Source of the DNA: JAGNKE01 sp965230245
GTDB taxonomy: Bacteria > Pseudomonadota > Alphaproteobacteria > Micavibrionales > Micavibrionaceae
DNA length: 64,000 nucleotides
Assembly: GCA_965230245.1 (NCBI GenBank)
Contig: OZ246000.1
Span: 1,054,001-1,118,000, forward strand
Direction of reading: 5' to 3'
Part shown: piece by piece, positions 1-7,904 of the stretch
Layout: each line of letters opens with the position of its first letter
How positions within the stretch are numbered: the stretch's first letter is position 1
Made by a program: the position numbers and the translations under genes
The notes under the pieces: model-generated
Told to the model about the DNA's origin: nothing
Database searches by the model: none
The model's input: only the letters and a program-made list of their open reading frames with translations

Positions 1-649
1 TTTCGAGGTCAGCCTGCATTTTGTCTGCATCTGTGATGAAGTATGGAGACAGGTAACCGCGGTCAAACTGCATACCTTCAACTGTCACCAGTTCATTGTG
101 CAGGGACTTGGCTTCCTCAACAGTGATAACGCCTTCGTTACCGACTTTGTCCATCGCTTCAGCCAGCATATCACCGATCTGAACTTCACCGTTTGCGGAA
201 ATCGTACCGACCTGACGAATCTCGTCATTTGTCTTCACGTTCTTGCCGCGCTTACGCAGATCAGCAACAACAGCTTCGACCGCAGCATCAATACCGCGCT
301 TCAGATCCATCGGGTTACGACCGGAAGACACAGCCTTCGTTCCTTCACGAACGATAGATTGCGCCAGAACAGTCGCCGTCGTCGTACCGTCACCGGAATG
401 ATCGTTGGCCTTGCTGGCAACTTCGCGGATCAGCTGTGCGCCGAGGTTCTGCTGCTTGTTTTTCAGTGTGATTTCCTTCGCAACGGAAACACCGTCCTTT
501 GTTGTGCGTGGCGCACCGAAGGATTTCTCGATCACAACGTTACGGCCTTTCGGACCGAGTGTAACTTTCACTGCGTTTGCAATGACATCGACACCTTTGA
601 GCAATTCCGCTCTGGCATCTTCATTAAAAAGTACATCTTTGGCACTCAT
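1..649 (-). CDS. groL: GroEL chaperonin, N-terminal part (cut by window edge)
   Basis: This is the 60-kDa chaperonin subunit that forms the double-ring ATP-dependent folding chamber in the cytoplasm. Only the first 216 codons lie in the window; the gene runs off the left edge. Read on the minus strand, the protein starts MSAKDVLFNEDAR and carries the family's nucleotide-binding signatures VTLGPKGRNVV and GDGTTTATVLA at about residues 29-39 and 86-96, so the apical and C-terminal parts are missing only because the window stops. The ATG at 649 follows an AAAGGAG-type ribosome-binding site. It lies 36 bases after the groES stop, so both are read from the CIRCE-controlled promoter near 1130. A long open frame on the opposite strand is a shadow of this gene. 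Confidence 0.97.
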   Translation of the reverse strand, partial: MSAKDVLFNEDARAELLKGVDVIANAVKVTLGPKGRNVVIEKSFGAPRTTKDGVSVAKEITLKNKQQNLGAQLIREVASKANDHSGDGTTTATVLAQSIVREGTKAVSSGRNPMDLKRGIDAAVEAVVADLRKRGKNVKTNDEIRQVGTISANGEVQIGDMLAEAMDKVGNEGVITVEEAKSLHNELVTVEGMQFDRGYLSPYFITDADKMQADLE

Positions 650-685
650 TTATATTCTCCTTTAATTTTAATCGCTTGAATGGGA

Positions 686-985
686 TTAGGCGGCAACAAC
701 ACCGATGATGTCTGACTCTTTCATCACCATCAGCTCTTCGCCGTCGATTGTGACTTCAGTTCCGGCCCATTTTGAAAAGATAACCTTGTCACCGGCTTTG
801 ACATCCAGAGGACGAACCTCGCCGTTGTCATTAACGTGACCGTTACCGACTGCTACGATCTCACCTTCCATAGGTTTTTCCGCAGCTGTGTCAGGGATAA
901 TAATCCCGCCTGCTGTTTTTGCTTCTGCTTCTACTCTGCGAACCAGAACGCGATCATGCAAAGGACGAAATTTGATTTTTGCCAT
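686..985 (-). CDS. groS: GroES co-chaperonin
   Basis: GroES is the 10-kDa heptameric lid that caps GroEL during ATP-driven folding. The protein reads MAKIKFRPLHDRVLVRR at its start, with the mobile-loop segment AKTAGGIIIPDTAAEKP and the conserved end MKESDIIGVV; 99 residues is normal for the family. The frame stays open 16 codons upstream to 1033, but the ATG at 985 is preferred: it has a GGAGA ribosome-binding site eight bases upstream and gives the family's usual N-terminus. groES is first in the operon and groEL follows. About 117 bases of leader separate it from the CIRCE element, so repression by HrcA is expected. Confidence 0.97.
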   Translation of the reverse strand: MAKIKFRPLHDRVLVRRVEAEAKTAGGIIIPDTAAEKPMEGEIVAVGNGHVNDNGEVRPLDVKAGDKVIFSKWAGTEVTIDGEELMVMKESDIIGVVAA

Positions 986-1102
986 TTGAATCGTCTCCAT
1001 ATAAAGTTTCGTTTGCAAGCTTCCGAACCGCAAACAGCTTCACCGTGAAACTGATTTGAAGCCAATTCGAAAGCTCCACCATACCCGCAATGAAAAGAAT
1101 GT

Positions 1103-1129
1103 TTAGCACTCCTCATATGCGAGTGCTAA
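1103..1129 (-). promoter_or_regulatory. CIRCE operator (HrcA-binding inverted repeat)
   Basis: A perfect 9-bp inverted repeat, TTAGCACTC at 1103-1111 and GAGTGCTAA at 1121-1129, is separated by exactly nine bases. This is the consensus CIRCE element with no mismatch. It sits at the predicted transcription start of groESL, where HrcA binding blocks the promoter until heat shock. hrcA itself is not in the window. Confidence 0.96.
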
Positions 1130-1130
1130 T

Positions 1131-1160
1131 TGAATACTCCAATGCTGTGGAAAAATCAAG
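1131..1160 (-). promoter_or_regulatory. groESL promoter
   Basis: On the minus strand a -35 box TTGATT (complement of 1154-1159, within CTTGAT) is followed by 17 bases and a -10 box TATTCA (complement of 1131-1136). The start point would fall near 1124, inside CIRCE, the usual arrangement for HrcA control. The CTTGAT form of the -35 also resembles heat-shock sigma-factor promoters, so dual control is possible but unproven. Confidence 0.7.
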
Positions 1161-1180
1161 AGTATTTGAAGGAGGATTTT

Positions 1181-1234
1181 ATGACACAAATCCCGCAAGA
1201 ACTCTGCGGTAACTCTGCGGTAACTCTGCGGTAA
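1181..1234 (+). other. Possible 17-codon leader ORF with strong ribosome-binding site
   Basis: An ATG at 1181 lies five bases after a perfect GGAGG (1171-1175) and opens a frame of 17 codons ending TAA at 1232-1234. The second half of the frame is made of the 11-bp tandem repeat that follows. No recognisable peptide results. It could be a genuine small peptide, or what is left of a longer gene disrupted by repeat expansion. The only support is the ribosome-binding site. Confidence 0.3.
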
Positions 1235-1243
1235 CTCTGCGTG
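1200..1243 (+). repeat. 11-bp tandem repeat, about 3.8 copies
   Basis: The unit AACTCTGCGGT occurs at 1200-1210, 1211-1221 and 1222-1232, followed by a partial copy AACTCTGCG at 1233-1241. The copies are identical, which suggests recent slippage. Because 11 is not a multiple of three, every copy shifts the reading frame of the small ORF it overlaps. There is no unique spacer between copies, so this is not a CRISPR. Confidence 0.9.
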
Positions 1244-1340
1244 CAACCTATAGAACTCCAACACGGTTTGCAACTTTCTCGTAAGCGCTGCCTTGCAACG
1301 CTCAAACCGTTGATAACTGGGCGTTAGAGAAGTTTTTATT

Positions 1341-1369
1341 TTTCAGGGTTATATTAGTTAGTGTATAAT
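1341..1369 (+). promoter_or_regulatory. Possible usg promoter
   Basis: A perfect TATAAT lies at 1364-1369, with only a weak -35 match (TTTCAG, 1341-1346) 17 bases upstream. The start site would be near 1376, about 43 bases before the usg ATG. The -10 box is good; the -35 is poor. Confidence 0.35.
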
Positions 1370-1418
1370 ATAGAAAATACGCTGAAAAAAAGCATATATA
1401 ACAGGAGGTTATCGAAAA

Positions 1419-1682
1419 ATGGCAGACTTGGAAAAACAAATGAAGGATTATCGGCTTGTTACGGCCAAAATTCTTTACCATCTCCCTGATTTTAATGAAC
1501 TTTTACAGGAATTCATTTGGCAGGAATACGACCTCGCACCAAAACTCCCGCACCTGAAAAAATTCCTTACATTCTGGGACAACGAGATCGAAGGTAAGAT
1601 TCACTCGGTCTACATTGCCAAACAGGACTTGATAACACCCGGTGATTATCGCTTCCCCGAATGGCAACAAACCGTCCAATAA
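1419..1682 (+). CDS. usg: Usg family protein
   Basis: Usg is a small alphaproteobacterial protein of unknown function, first noted beside tryptophan genes in Caulobacter. The 87-residue product matches the family in length and in signature segments: a TAKILYHLPD start, then EFIWQEYDLAPKLPHLKKFL, and an IHSVYIA segment. It has no signal peptide or membrane segment, so it is presumably cytoplasmic. The ATG follows a strong AGGAGG ribosome-binding site at about 1403, about ten bases upstream. It is flanked by intergenic DNA and shows no trp genes nearby, so the classic neighbourhood is not kept. The identification rests on recalled family motifs and is fairly secure; the biochemical role is unknown. 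Confidence 0.88.
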   Translation: MADLEKQMKDYRLVTAKILYHLPDFNELLQEFIWQEYDLAPKLPHLKKFLTFWDNEIEGKIHSVYIAKQDLITPGDYRFPEWQQTVQ

Positions 1683-1710
1683 AAAACAAAGAAAATAAGT
1701 CTTATTTATT

Positions 1711-1739
1711 TTGCATCTGCGAACAATCCCCCCTATAAG
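1711..1739 (+). promoter_or_regulatory. Promoter of the P-loop NTPase gene
   Basis: TTGCAT (1711-1716) and TATAAG (1734-1739) are separated by 17 bases, a good housekeeping-sigma arrangement. The start point would be near 1746, about 30 bases before the ATG at 1779. Confidence 0.6.
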
Positions 1740-1778
1740 GGTTTCCATACTGAATTTATTATTTATGGTAATTTTCTG

Positions 1779-2960
1779 ATGCAAAAACCAACCGTAGAAC
1801 TCTCGGGCCTCGGAACGGATTTTGACCGCGTCTCTGCCAAAGTCGGCACGGTCCTGCGCCATGTAGACATTTCTGACATCAACACAATGGTTCATAACGC
1901 AAAACCAAGCGTCGGCGATGTCGTTCTGGCCAAAGTCATGTCCGTCGGAGACAAAAGCACTCTTCAGAACCCGCAAGGGCGGGATGTGGAACTCCTGCAA
2001 GGCGATAAAATTCTGGTCGCCTACGGTAACCGCTACGCCGTTGAAGAATACCGTGCATTGATCCCTGAAGACCTCGGCGAATGCCATCTGGTCTCGGGCG
2101 GCGGCGTGGCTTCACGGATTCAGGAGCAAAACGAAGCCATGGGCAAACCGACAGTCATAAAACCGCTCGGCCTCTTTGGAGGAAAAGACGGAATGCCGCT
2201 AAATACCAGAGACTACGCCATGATCCCGCACGGTTACGATATGCGCGCCAGACCACCCGTTATTCTGATCATGGGAACAGGCATGGATGCGGGGAAAACC
2301 ACATTGGCCTCCTCACTGATCAAGGGCATGACCCGCGCAGGCTATAAGGCAGGATTCGGAAAAATCACCGGAACGGGCCTGTCATCCGATATCTACAAAC
2401 CCTTCGATGCGGGGGCGATCGCAGGCTGCGACTTCGTGGATATGGGCTATCCCTCAACGTACCGCATCGGTACGGACGAAATTGAGGAAATCATGACGGG
2501 CGTCACAAAGAATCTGTCCTTGCACGGCTCCGAAGTCATTATCGTAGAAGTTGCCGACGGCGTTTTACAGGCAGACAACCGAAAATTACTACAATCCCCT
2601 ACATTTCAGGAAAAAGTGGATGGTGTCGTGCTTGCAGCTGACAGTGGCTTAAGTGCACTTTTCGCAGTAGAAAAACTCAACGAATATGGATACGAGCCCT
2701 TGGCCGTCGGCGGACGCATGACAATGGCACCATTAACGGTAAAAGAGTTTGAAAGAGGACTCAGAAAAGACATGCATGTCGAAATGGGCGTACTAACACG
2801 CGACCAGATGCAGCAAAAAGGAACAGCCAACAAAATGCTGGATACAATGCTGGCAAGACGACAGGGCGAACCGAACAGAATCATCCGCGAGATCATGGAA
2901 CGCAGGGGCTTCACGGTCGCGAATGACACCGGAGTAGACCCCCAGACACTCGAAAGCTAA
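1779..2960 (+). CDS. P-loop NTPase, DUF1611/dethiobiotin-synthase-like
   Basis: This 393-residue protein has an N-terminal beta-rich region (about 1-150) and a C-terminal P-loop domain. The Walker A motif GTGMDAGKTT is at residues 166-175, and a likely Walker B strand, VIIVEVADG, is near 253-261. A Walker A of this form followed by KITGTG (about 195-200) is what one sees in dethiobiotin-synthetase-like enzymes and in DUF1611-type proteins, which couple ATP to carboxylate or amide chemistry. No biotin gene is nearby, so a biotin role is not supported. There is no signal peptide; it should be cytoplasmic. The ATG at 1779 has a weak ribosome-binding site. It converges on the ferredoxin gene with a 10-base gap and no visible terminator. 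The fold assignment is likely; the substrate is unknown. Confidence 0.65.
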   Translation: MQKPTVELSGLGTDFDRVSAKVGTVLRHVDISDINTMVHNAKPSVGDVVLAKVMSVGDKSTLQNPQGRDVELLQGDKILVAYGNRYAVEEYRALIPEDLGECHLVSGGGVASRIQEQNEAMGKPTVIKPLGLFGGKDGMPLNTRDYAMIPHGYDMRARPPVILIMGTGMDAGKTTLASSLIKGMTRAGYKAGFGKITGTGLSSDIYKPFDAGAIAGCDFVDMGYPSTYRIGTDEIEEIMTGVTKNLSLHGSEVIIVEVADGVLQADNRKLLQSPTFQEKVDGVVLAADSGLSALFAVEKLNEYGYEPLAVGGRMTMAPLTVKEFERGLRKDMHVEMGVLTRDQMQQKGTANKMLDTMLARRQGEPNRIIREIMERRGFTVANDTGVDPQTLES

Positions 2961-2970
2961 AATTATGATA

Positions 2971-3285
2971 TTAATCAAAGTTTTTGGCCAAAATAAGCTT
3001 TAACCCATCAAGATTTTCATCCAGAACGATCTGACAGGACAGTCTGGAATTATCATGCGGATCAAACGCATAATCAAGCATTTCCTCTTCTTCCTGACGC
3101 ATCGGTTGCAACTTATCGATCCATGATTCATCAACATAAACATGACAGGTTGCACAGGAACAAGCCCCTCCGCATTCCGCCAAAATAGGCAGGCCGTATT
3201 CGCGGATGATTTCCATCGCGGTCCAGCCCTCAACAGCCTCCAGCTCGTGCTCCTTGCCATCCGGATCAGTAACAAAAATCTTCAA
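2971..3285 (-). CDS. 2Fe-2S ferredoxin, adrenodoxin type
   Basis: This is a small soluble electron carrier of 104 residues. The four cluster ligands are visible: Cys38, Cys44, Cys47 (pattern C-x5-C-x2-C inside CGGACSCATC) and Cys84 in RLSCQ. This is the vertebrate/adrenodoxin-like arrangement used by ferredoxins that serve P450s, Fe-S assembly or other oxidoreductases. The acidic stretch RQEEEEML after the third ligand is a typical partner-docking region. Its ATG overlaps the stop of the upstream membrane-protein gene by four bases, so the two are translationally coupled. No reductase, P450 or isc genes lie nearby to reveal its redox partner. Confidence 0.9.
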   Translation of the reverse strand: MKIFVTDPDGKEHELEAVEGWTAMEIIREYGLPILAECGGACSCATCHVYVDESWIDKLQPMRQEEEEMLDYAFDPHDNSRLSCQIVLDENLDGLKLILAKNFD

Positions 3286-4130
3286 CGCATCCCTCCGCTT
3301 TTCTTATCATCCTCCTGAGGGCCATCGAATACTTCCTCAATCCCGAAAGCAATAGCAATTGTTACAACACCCCATGCAAAAACCGTAGCCGCTGATAATA
3401 AAACCTGTGCAATCAGAAACCCGACCGATGTCGATAGGCCGGTCGCCATCATTAAGGCCATGATGAAAAAAGTGCCAAGTAGAATTGGAAATGCTCCGAG
3501 CACTATAACAAAAAGCATGCATGAAGAACTGTTCATACCCGCCATGGATTTAAAATAATCCCGAATACTGATGCCTCTGGCCGCTGCCACATATATAAAA
3601 AACAGTTTGAACGTCCAGATAATCGCCATGATCAAAAGCATCACGACAATAAACGTGACAAACGTGGGATCCGGCGCTGCCTCTGCAATTTCCTGCTCCG
3701 TAGCCATACGGTCGGCGATAGCATTCGCCCTGATTCCATTCAGCGCATGTAAAAACAAAAAGGGAAGAAGGTACAAAATCGTACCCGCCATGATATCGGC
3801 CTTACGTTTTGGATCGGCCTCCCTGTCCAGATAGTTTTTCTGATATTCTGGTATATTTTTTTTACGCACATACCCCCAAAACAAAATGGGCTCACCGTAC
3901 ATCTTAAATCGGACAAGTTGAGAATAAAAATACCCTTGGACGAAATATGCGGGCAAAAGCATCAAACCCGCTCTCAACACGTTGCCTTCCACACCCATGT
4001 AAAGAATCAGCAAGTTGCAGAACAACACAACGAAGATAACGGGAAACGCTTGCACGGCAAGGTACTCGAAATTCTTGCCTACAAATTTGTAACTGCGTGT
4101 GACGGCTTTAAAGAAATCAAAACTTGCCAT
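3282..4130 (-). CDS. Multi-pass inner-membrane protein, unknown function
   Basis: The product has 282 residues with about six hydrophobic segments (roughly 28-50, 53-72, 117-140, 155-178, 195-220 and 230-255) and a charged C-terminal tail, EEVFDGPQEDDKKSG. It is an integral inner-membrane protein. I recognise no catalytic or transport signature. It resembles the glycerophosphodiester-phosphodiesterase membrane-domain or YciC-like type of helical protein only in general layout. It overlaps the downstream ferredoxin by four bases, which suggests an operon, and is divergent from ctaA. Its start at 4130 is ATG. Function cannot be assigned from the sequence. Confidence 0.75.
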   Translation of the reverse strand: MASFDFFKAVTRSYKFVGKNFEYLAVQAFPVIFVVLFCNLLILYMGVEGNVLRAGLMLLPAYFVQGYFYSQLVRFKMYGEPILFWGYVRKKNIPEYQKNYLDREADPKRKADIMAGTILYLLPFLFLHALNGIRANAIADRMATEQEIAEAAPDPTFVTFIVVMLLIMAIIWTFKLFFIYVAAARGISIRDYFKSMAGMNSSSCMLFVIVLGAFPILLGTFFIMALMMATGLSTSVGFLIAQVLLSAATVFAWGVVTIAIAFGIEEVFDGPQEDDKKSGGMR

Positions 4131-4192
4131 TACGGTTCCACGGGTTTAAAGCTATAAACCGCGAGATTACAGGATTTCCCAGAGGTTTGAAA

Positions 4193-5299
4193 GTGCTCTT
4201 GACCCAAGCATCACACGAAAAAGAACAAGCTGTTTTAATCACAGCCACTGACGAAAACCGCTCCACCCGCCCGCTTTACATATGGCTGTTTACCTGCTGT
4301 GCTCTTGTCTTCGCCCTGATTATCATCGGTGCAATCACAAGGCTAACGGAATCAGGCTTATCCATCGTTGAATGGAACCCTGTCATGGGCATCATCCCGC
4401 CCCTCTCAGCGGAACAATGGCAAAGCGAGTTTGATCTGTACAAACAATCGCCGGAATTCATAAAAAAGAATTTCTGGATGACTCTCGCCGACTTTAAACA
4501 AATCTACTTTTGGGAATGGTTTCACCGCTTCTTCGCCAGGTTGATCGGCTTTGCCTTCGCCATCCCCTTCATCGCCTTTTTGGTCACAAAAAAAATACCA
4601 AAACCGTTCAGGCTTAAACTCTTTGGAATTTTTCTTCTGGGTGCAGCGCAGGGCTTCATGGGTTGGTACATGGTAAAAAGCGGACTTGTTGATCAACCCG
4701 CCGTCAGCCATTTTAGACTCGCCGCGCATCTTGGCCTGGCGCTGTTAATCTACTCGACCATGCTCTGGCAAGGCATGACATTCCTGAAAATGGAAAAAAA
4801 GCCCCCCGCCAAACCTTCTTCGGCACTACTTAAACAAGGCTCATGCGTTCTGCTATTGGTCTGCATCACGATAGTATGGGGTGCCTTCACCGCCGGACTG
4901 GATGCGGGATTAATCTATAATGACACCTTCCCCCACATGGGAAACGCGATCATACCGTCAGAACTCACAAACTCGGAAACATTTTGGTTGGATTTGGCTA
5001 ATTCCTATGCTGGAGTTCAATTCACGCATAGATGGTTAGCCATTTTTACCACAATAGCAGTCTTGTTTTTCTGTCTTAATGCCATGATAAAACATAACCG
5101 AAATGACAAAATCTTCCCGGCGATTGCTGTCGCCGTACTTTGTCAGCTCGGCTTAGGAATTGCCACATTAACCAGCATCGTAGCCATAGAACTGGCAACC
5201 TTGCATCAGGCAGGAGCAGTCATACTTCTCACCCTGTTCCTTATAGCACTACATAATCTTAAGAAGGATCAGCCTCAGTTACTGGCGCAAGCAGGTTGA
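4193..5299 (+). CDS. ctaA: Haem A synthase (CtaA/COX15)
   Basis: CtaA oxidises the C8 methyl of haem O to a formyl group, making haem A for aa3-type cytochrome oxidase; it is an inner-membrane enzyme. The protein has about eight hydrophobic helices and the family's signatures: GAITRLTESGLSIVEWNPV, WEWFHRFFARLIG (first haem-ligand His), AHLGLALLIY, THRWLA, and ATLHQAGAVILL near the end. The frame is open from TTG 4124, but that would overlap the divergent gene and add 23 untypical residues. I chose GTG 4193, which has an AGAGG ribosome-binding site seven bases upstream; 368 residues is normal. Its 3' end overlaps the convergent gene at 5259. No other oxidase assembly gene is in view. Confidence 0.92.
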   Translation: MLLTQASHEKEQAVLITATDENRSTRPLYIWLFTCCALVFALIIIGAITRLTESGLSIVEWNPVMGIIPPLSAEQWQSEFDLYKQSPEFIKKNFWMTLADFKQIYFWEWFHRFFARLIGFAFAIPFIAFLVTKKIPKPFRLKLFGIFLLGAAQGFMGWYMVKSGLVDQPAVSHFRLAAHLGLALLIYSTMLWQGMTFLKMEKKPPAKPSSALLKQGSCVLLLVCITIVWGAFTAGLDAGLIYNDTFPHMGNAIIPSELTNSETFWLDLANSYAGVQFTHRWLAIFTTIAVLFFCLNAMIKHNRNDKIFPAIAVAVLCQLGLGIATLTSIVAIELATLHQAGAVILLTLFLIALHNLKKDQPQLLAQAG

Positions 5300-6446
5300 A
5301 TTGCTTTACAAGACTACCGACTTCGGGCTTGTTGGATGCTGTCGCAGGCGCACTTGTTTTGCCTGAAGTCTTTTTGGGCGCAGCAGGCTCGGATGCCTGT
5401 GCTTTCGGAGGCAGCTCTTTTTTATCAGCCTTGCCAGCTTGAGAGGTCTCAGCTTGAGGTTTCAGACTATCTGAAACAGCCTTCTCTGCGGTCGGCGCGG
5501 GGGACGACTTTGGCGGATCCGTATCAATTGGTTTAGCCTCCGGAACTGGAATATCTTTCGGCTCTACAGTTTGTGAAGGCTTCTGATCCAAAGGCGGAGG
5601 GGTTTCTGCTTGCCCTGACTGAGCAAGCTTCGCAGGTTTTGGCGCCTCATCTTGCGTAGGTGAGGCAAGCTCCACATCTTTTTCAGGCGGCATAGGAGCT
5701 TCTACCACGGGTACATCCTCGGCATGCTCCGCCACCACAATGTCTGTCAACTTGGCATCATCACTCGCATCAGGCGCCACAGCCTCCAGCATCTCTTCGG
5801 ACGACTCTTCACCTTTTGGTACGGGATTTTGTGCATAACGCGCTTGCTCTTCAGGGTTATTAGCCATCATCTCGTCATGCTGTGCTTGCCCTAAATCTCT
5901 TACAACTTGTGCATCGGCTTCCTCTTTCTCTGCCGCCGCATCATCAAGAACTTTTTGTTCCTCCTGAGCCTTCGCAAGAAGACCGGGCCTGACCCGTTCC
6001 AAAATTGTATCGGTATAAAAATGCTGACAAATCGAAACGCCGAATTTATCGATGATCTCGCCGACATACTCAAATTGCAAAACACCCGCCTTAGAAGTTT
6101 TTTCTTTTAATTCAACAATCGTATGCTTGATATCAACACGCCGATCTTCGGCCTCTTCTTCAAGATCAGAGCGACGATCCAAAAGATCCGCTGTAACGCC
6201 ATCCGTATCAAAACCGATCAATTCATCACCAAGAATGTATTTCGCCGCCACCGGCCACTTTTCGTTGAATTTGATGCGTCCGCTGGAATTCTTTTTGATG
6301 TAAAGTGTCGCAATAGCCTCATAAAACTCATCCAGCTTATCACTGAATGCGGCTCTGGACTGATCGACAGGTTTTTCTTCTTCCGGATTCATAAAAGCAA
6401 AAACTTTCTCTGAAAATTGTTTGAAAACGACCCTACTCTTTACCAT
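5259..6446 (-). CDS. Hypothetical protein with Ala/Pro/Lys-rich tail
   Basis: I do not recognise this 395-residue protein. Residues 1-170 look folded: mixed charged helices and a clear FNEKWPVAAKYILGDELIGFD segment in two halves, ending in a charged coiled-coil-like stretch rich in Glu and Ala. Residues 170-395 are low complexity, dominated by Ala, Pro, Glu and Lys, as in disordered linkers. There is no signal peptide or membrane segment. The ATG at 6446 is the only good start. The last 41 bases overlap the convergent ctaA 3' end, so the two mRNAs would be complementary there. The low-complexity tail probably evolves fast and says little about function. Confidence 0.6.
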   Translation of the reverse strand: MVKSRVVFKQFSEKVFAFMNPEEEKPVDQSRAAFSDKLDEFYEAIATLYIKKNSSGRIKFNEKWPVAAKYILGDELIGFDTDGVTADLLDRRSDLEEEAEDRRVDIKHTIVELKEKTSKAGVLQFEYVGEIIDKFGVSICQHFYTDTILERVRPGLLAKAQEEQKVLDDAAAEKEEADAQVVRDLGQAQHDEMMANNPEEQARYAQNPVPKGEESSEEMLEAVAPDASDDAKLTDIVVAEHAEDVPVVEAPMPPEKDVELASPTQDEAPKPAKLAQSGQAETPPPLDQKPSQTVEPKDIPVPEAKPIDTDPPKSSPAPTAEKAVSDSLKPQAETSQAGKADKKELPPKAQASEPAAPKKTSGKTSAPATASNKPEVGSLVKQFNLLAPVTEADPS

Positions 6447-6610
6447 ACATCAAACAGATCAGAATGAAAGTATTTCTGGCTCTGAGAGACCCTTAAGAGG
6501 ACATATCCGAGTCGAAAGATGTGTTTAAAGCGGTAAAAATTCTGATGAAAAACATGGAAACAAATAATTTCGCCGCTTAAAGTGAAATATTATTTTTTAA
6601 GGATTTAGAT

Positions 6611-7141
6611 ATGAGTGATTTTCTGGATTTAATTAATTACGCCTCCCACAGACCTGAATTGGTCAAATCTTTAGCCGGACAACTCGGCCTCAGCCAGCAA
6701 CAAACCGATCAAGCCAGTCAAATGTTGATGGCAGCTATTGGTGGTGGTCTTTTGAACAATATCAACAACGGCGGTCTTGAGGGCCTTTTAAGTGCATTGA
6801 ACCGCGGAAATCACCAGACACTGCTCAACAGAACCAAAACACCGGGCGATAACCTGTTCAGCGTGATACAGGAGGGAAATCAAATCCTAGGCCACATCCT
6901 CGGCAACAAAAACATCAGCCGTAAGGTTGCGGAAACCGTTGAACAAAAAACTGATGTCGAGGCGGCAATTCTGAAAACCATGCTGCCGATCATCGCAGCC
7001 GCCGTAATGGGACTACTCGCTCAGGCCAAGAAAAAACAAGGCGAGAACCGCTTCAGCAGCAGCCTGACACATATGCTGGACATGGATCAGGACGGCACGC
7101 CGGGCGACGACATAATTCGCCTTGTCGGATCGTTAAAGTAA
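6611..7141 (+). CDS. DUF937 family protein
   Basis: This 176-residue protein matches the DUF937/YidB-like type. It has an N-terminal helical bundle (LAGQLGLSQQQTDQA), a Gly-rich hinge AIGGGLLNNINNGG near 43-56, and the hallmark QILGHILGNK around residue 91-100. The segment AAVMGLLAQAKKK is hydrophobic but short, and there is no signal peptide. The C-terminal MDQDGTPGDDI resembles the Asp-rich end common in the family. Function is unknown; some family members are secreted or envelope-associated. The ATG follows AAGGA with good spacing. It stands alone between convergent and divergent neighbours, so it is probably monocistronic. Confidence 0.75.
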   Translation: MSDFLDLINYASHRPELVKSLAGQLGLSQQQTDQASQMLMAAIGGGLLNNINNGGLEGLLSALNRGNHQTLLNRTKTPGDNLFSVIQEGNQILGHILGNKNISRKVAETVEQKTDVEAAILKTMLPIIAAAVMGLLAQAKKKQGENRFSSSLTHMLDMDQDGTPGDDIIRLVGSLK

Positions 7142-7154
7142 AGCGCCCCTGCAA

Positions 7155-7571
7155 TTACAGCAGCAAATCCGCCGCCAGAAACGCAAAGAAAAACCCGATC
7201 ACATAGACCAGCACGGAAAACCCAGTGATAAATACGCTGATCTTGCGCAAACGCGCACAGGCTCTGGCCTTGGCCGGATCGGCGGGACACGGCGCATACC
7301 GTGCCCGCCACTGCATGTAGACGGAAGCCGCCAGCAAGACACCCGCAACCGCGAACACGATCCCTTTATAAGCGGACAGAGCCGTCAGCCACGGCACGGT
7401 CGAGACAATGCCCGCCATCACCGCACCCATCCCGAGCGTCACCAGCAAAGCCGGCAAAGCACAACACAGCAAAGTGCCGATACTGGTAAACAGGCTGAGC
7501 GTCGGCAGGATCGTCTGCTTATACAAACTCTCCTCAACCGATCCCGCTTCATTATTCTTCGGTGTGCTCAT
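7155..7571 (-). CDS. MerT-like metal-ion membrane transporter
   Basis: This small inner-membrane protein of 138 residues has three or four hydrophobic helices. The adjacent cysteine pair Cys36-Cys37 in the first helix (GTLLCCALPALLV) and a cytoplasmic-loop pair in CPADPAKARAC are the layout of MerT/MerC-type mercury importers, which accept metal from periplasmic MerP and pass it inward. The frame is open to 7652, but the ATG at 7571, six bases after GGGAGG, is preferred. It lies 16 bases downstream of the MerP-like gene, so they form an operon. There is no mercuric reductase (merA) or merR nearby, so the metal may not be mercury; copper or another soft metal is possible. Confidence 0.72.
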   Translation of the reverse strand: MSTPKNNEAGSVEESLYKQTILPTLSLFTSIGTLLCCALPALLVTLGMGAVMAGIVSTVPWLTALSAYKGIVFAVAGVLLAASVYMQWRARYAPCPADPAKARACARLRKISVFITGFSVLVYVIGFFFAFLAADLLL

Positions 7572-7587
7572 CATCAGCCTCCCCGCC

Positions 7588-7884
7588 TCAACGTTCGATA
7601 CTGGCCACCGCATAGCCGGAATCATTAACCAGCTTCGTAATAGCCTCATCATCCATGTTCCGCCCGTCTTTCATCGTCACGGTAATCAGCTTGTCCGTAA
7701 GATTAACGTCAACGGCTTCTACAGGCTCCTGCTTGCCGAACACCTTTTCAATGGCGCGTGCGCAAAAATCACACACCATGCCGTTGACATTGATCTTAAC
7801 GACATCTCCTGCAAACGCCGAACTGGACGCCAGAATGAGAGAAGCCAGCAGGGACAGGGTAAAAGTTTTAATATGAGTTTTCAT
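7588..7884 (-). CDS. MerP-like periplasmic heavy-metal-binding protein (HMA domain)
   Basis: This 98-residue protein has a cleavable signal peptide (residues 1-25, ending SSAFA) followed by one heavy-metal-associated domain. The binding motif GMVCDFC places Cys38 and Cys41 in the first loop, as in MerP and copper chaperones. It should bind a soft metal ion in the periplasm and hand it to the MerT-like permease encoded 16 bases downstream. The usual GMTCxxC has V for T, which is tolerated. The start is the ATG at 7884 with a GGAG ribosome-binding site. It is the third gene of a four-gene minus-strand cluster. Confidence 0.85.
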   Translation of the reverse strand: MKTHIKTFTLSLLASLILASSSAFAGDVVKINVNGMVCDFCARAIEKVFGKQEPVEAVDVNLTDKLITVTMKDGRNMDDEAITKLVNDSGYAVASIER

Positions 7885-7904
7885 TTTTAAGTCTCCTTCT
7901 AAAA

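Noticed and set aside
98..679. Plus-strand open frame of 193 codons
   Set aside because: It lies entirely opposite groEL, whose protein sequence on the minus strand is unmistakable.
1200..1243. CRISPR array from tandem repeats
   Set aside because: The units are contiguous with no spacers, and no cas gene is present. The same applies to 34186-34245.
1503..2087. Minus-strand open frame of 194 codons
   Set aside because: It is antisense to both usg and the P-loop gene and has no credible start context.
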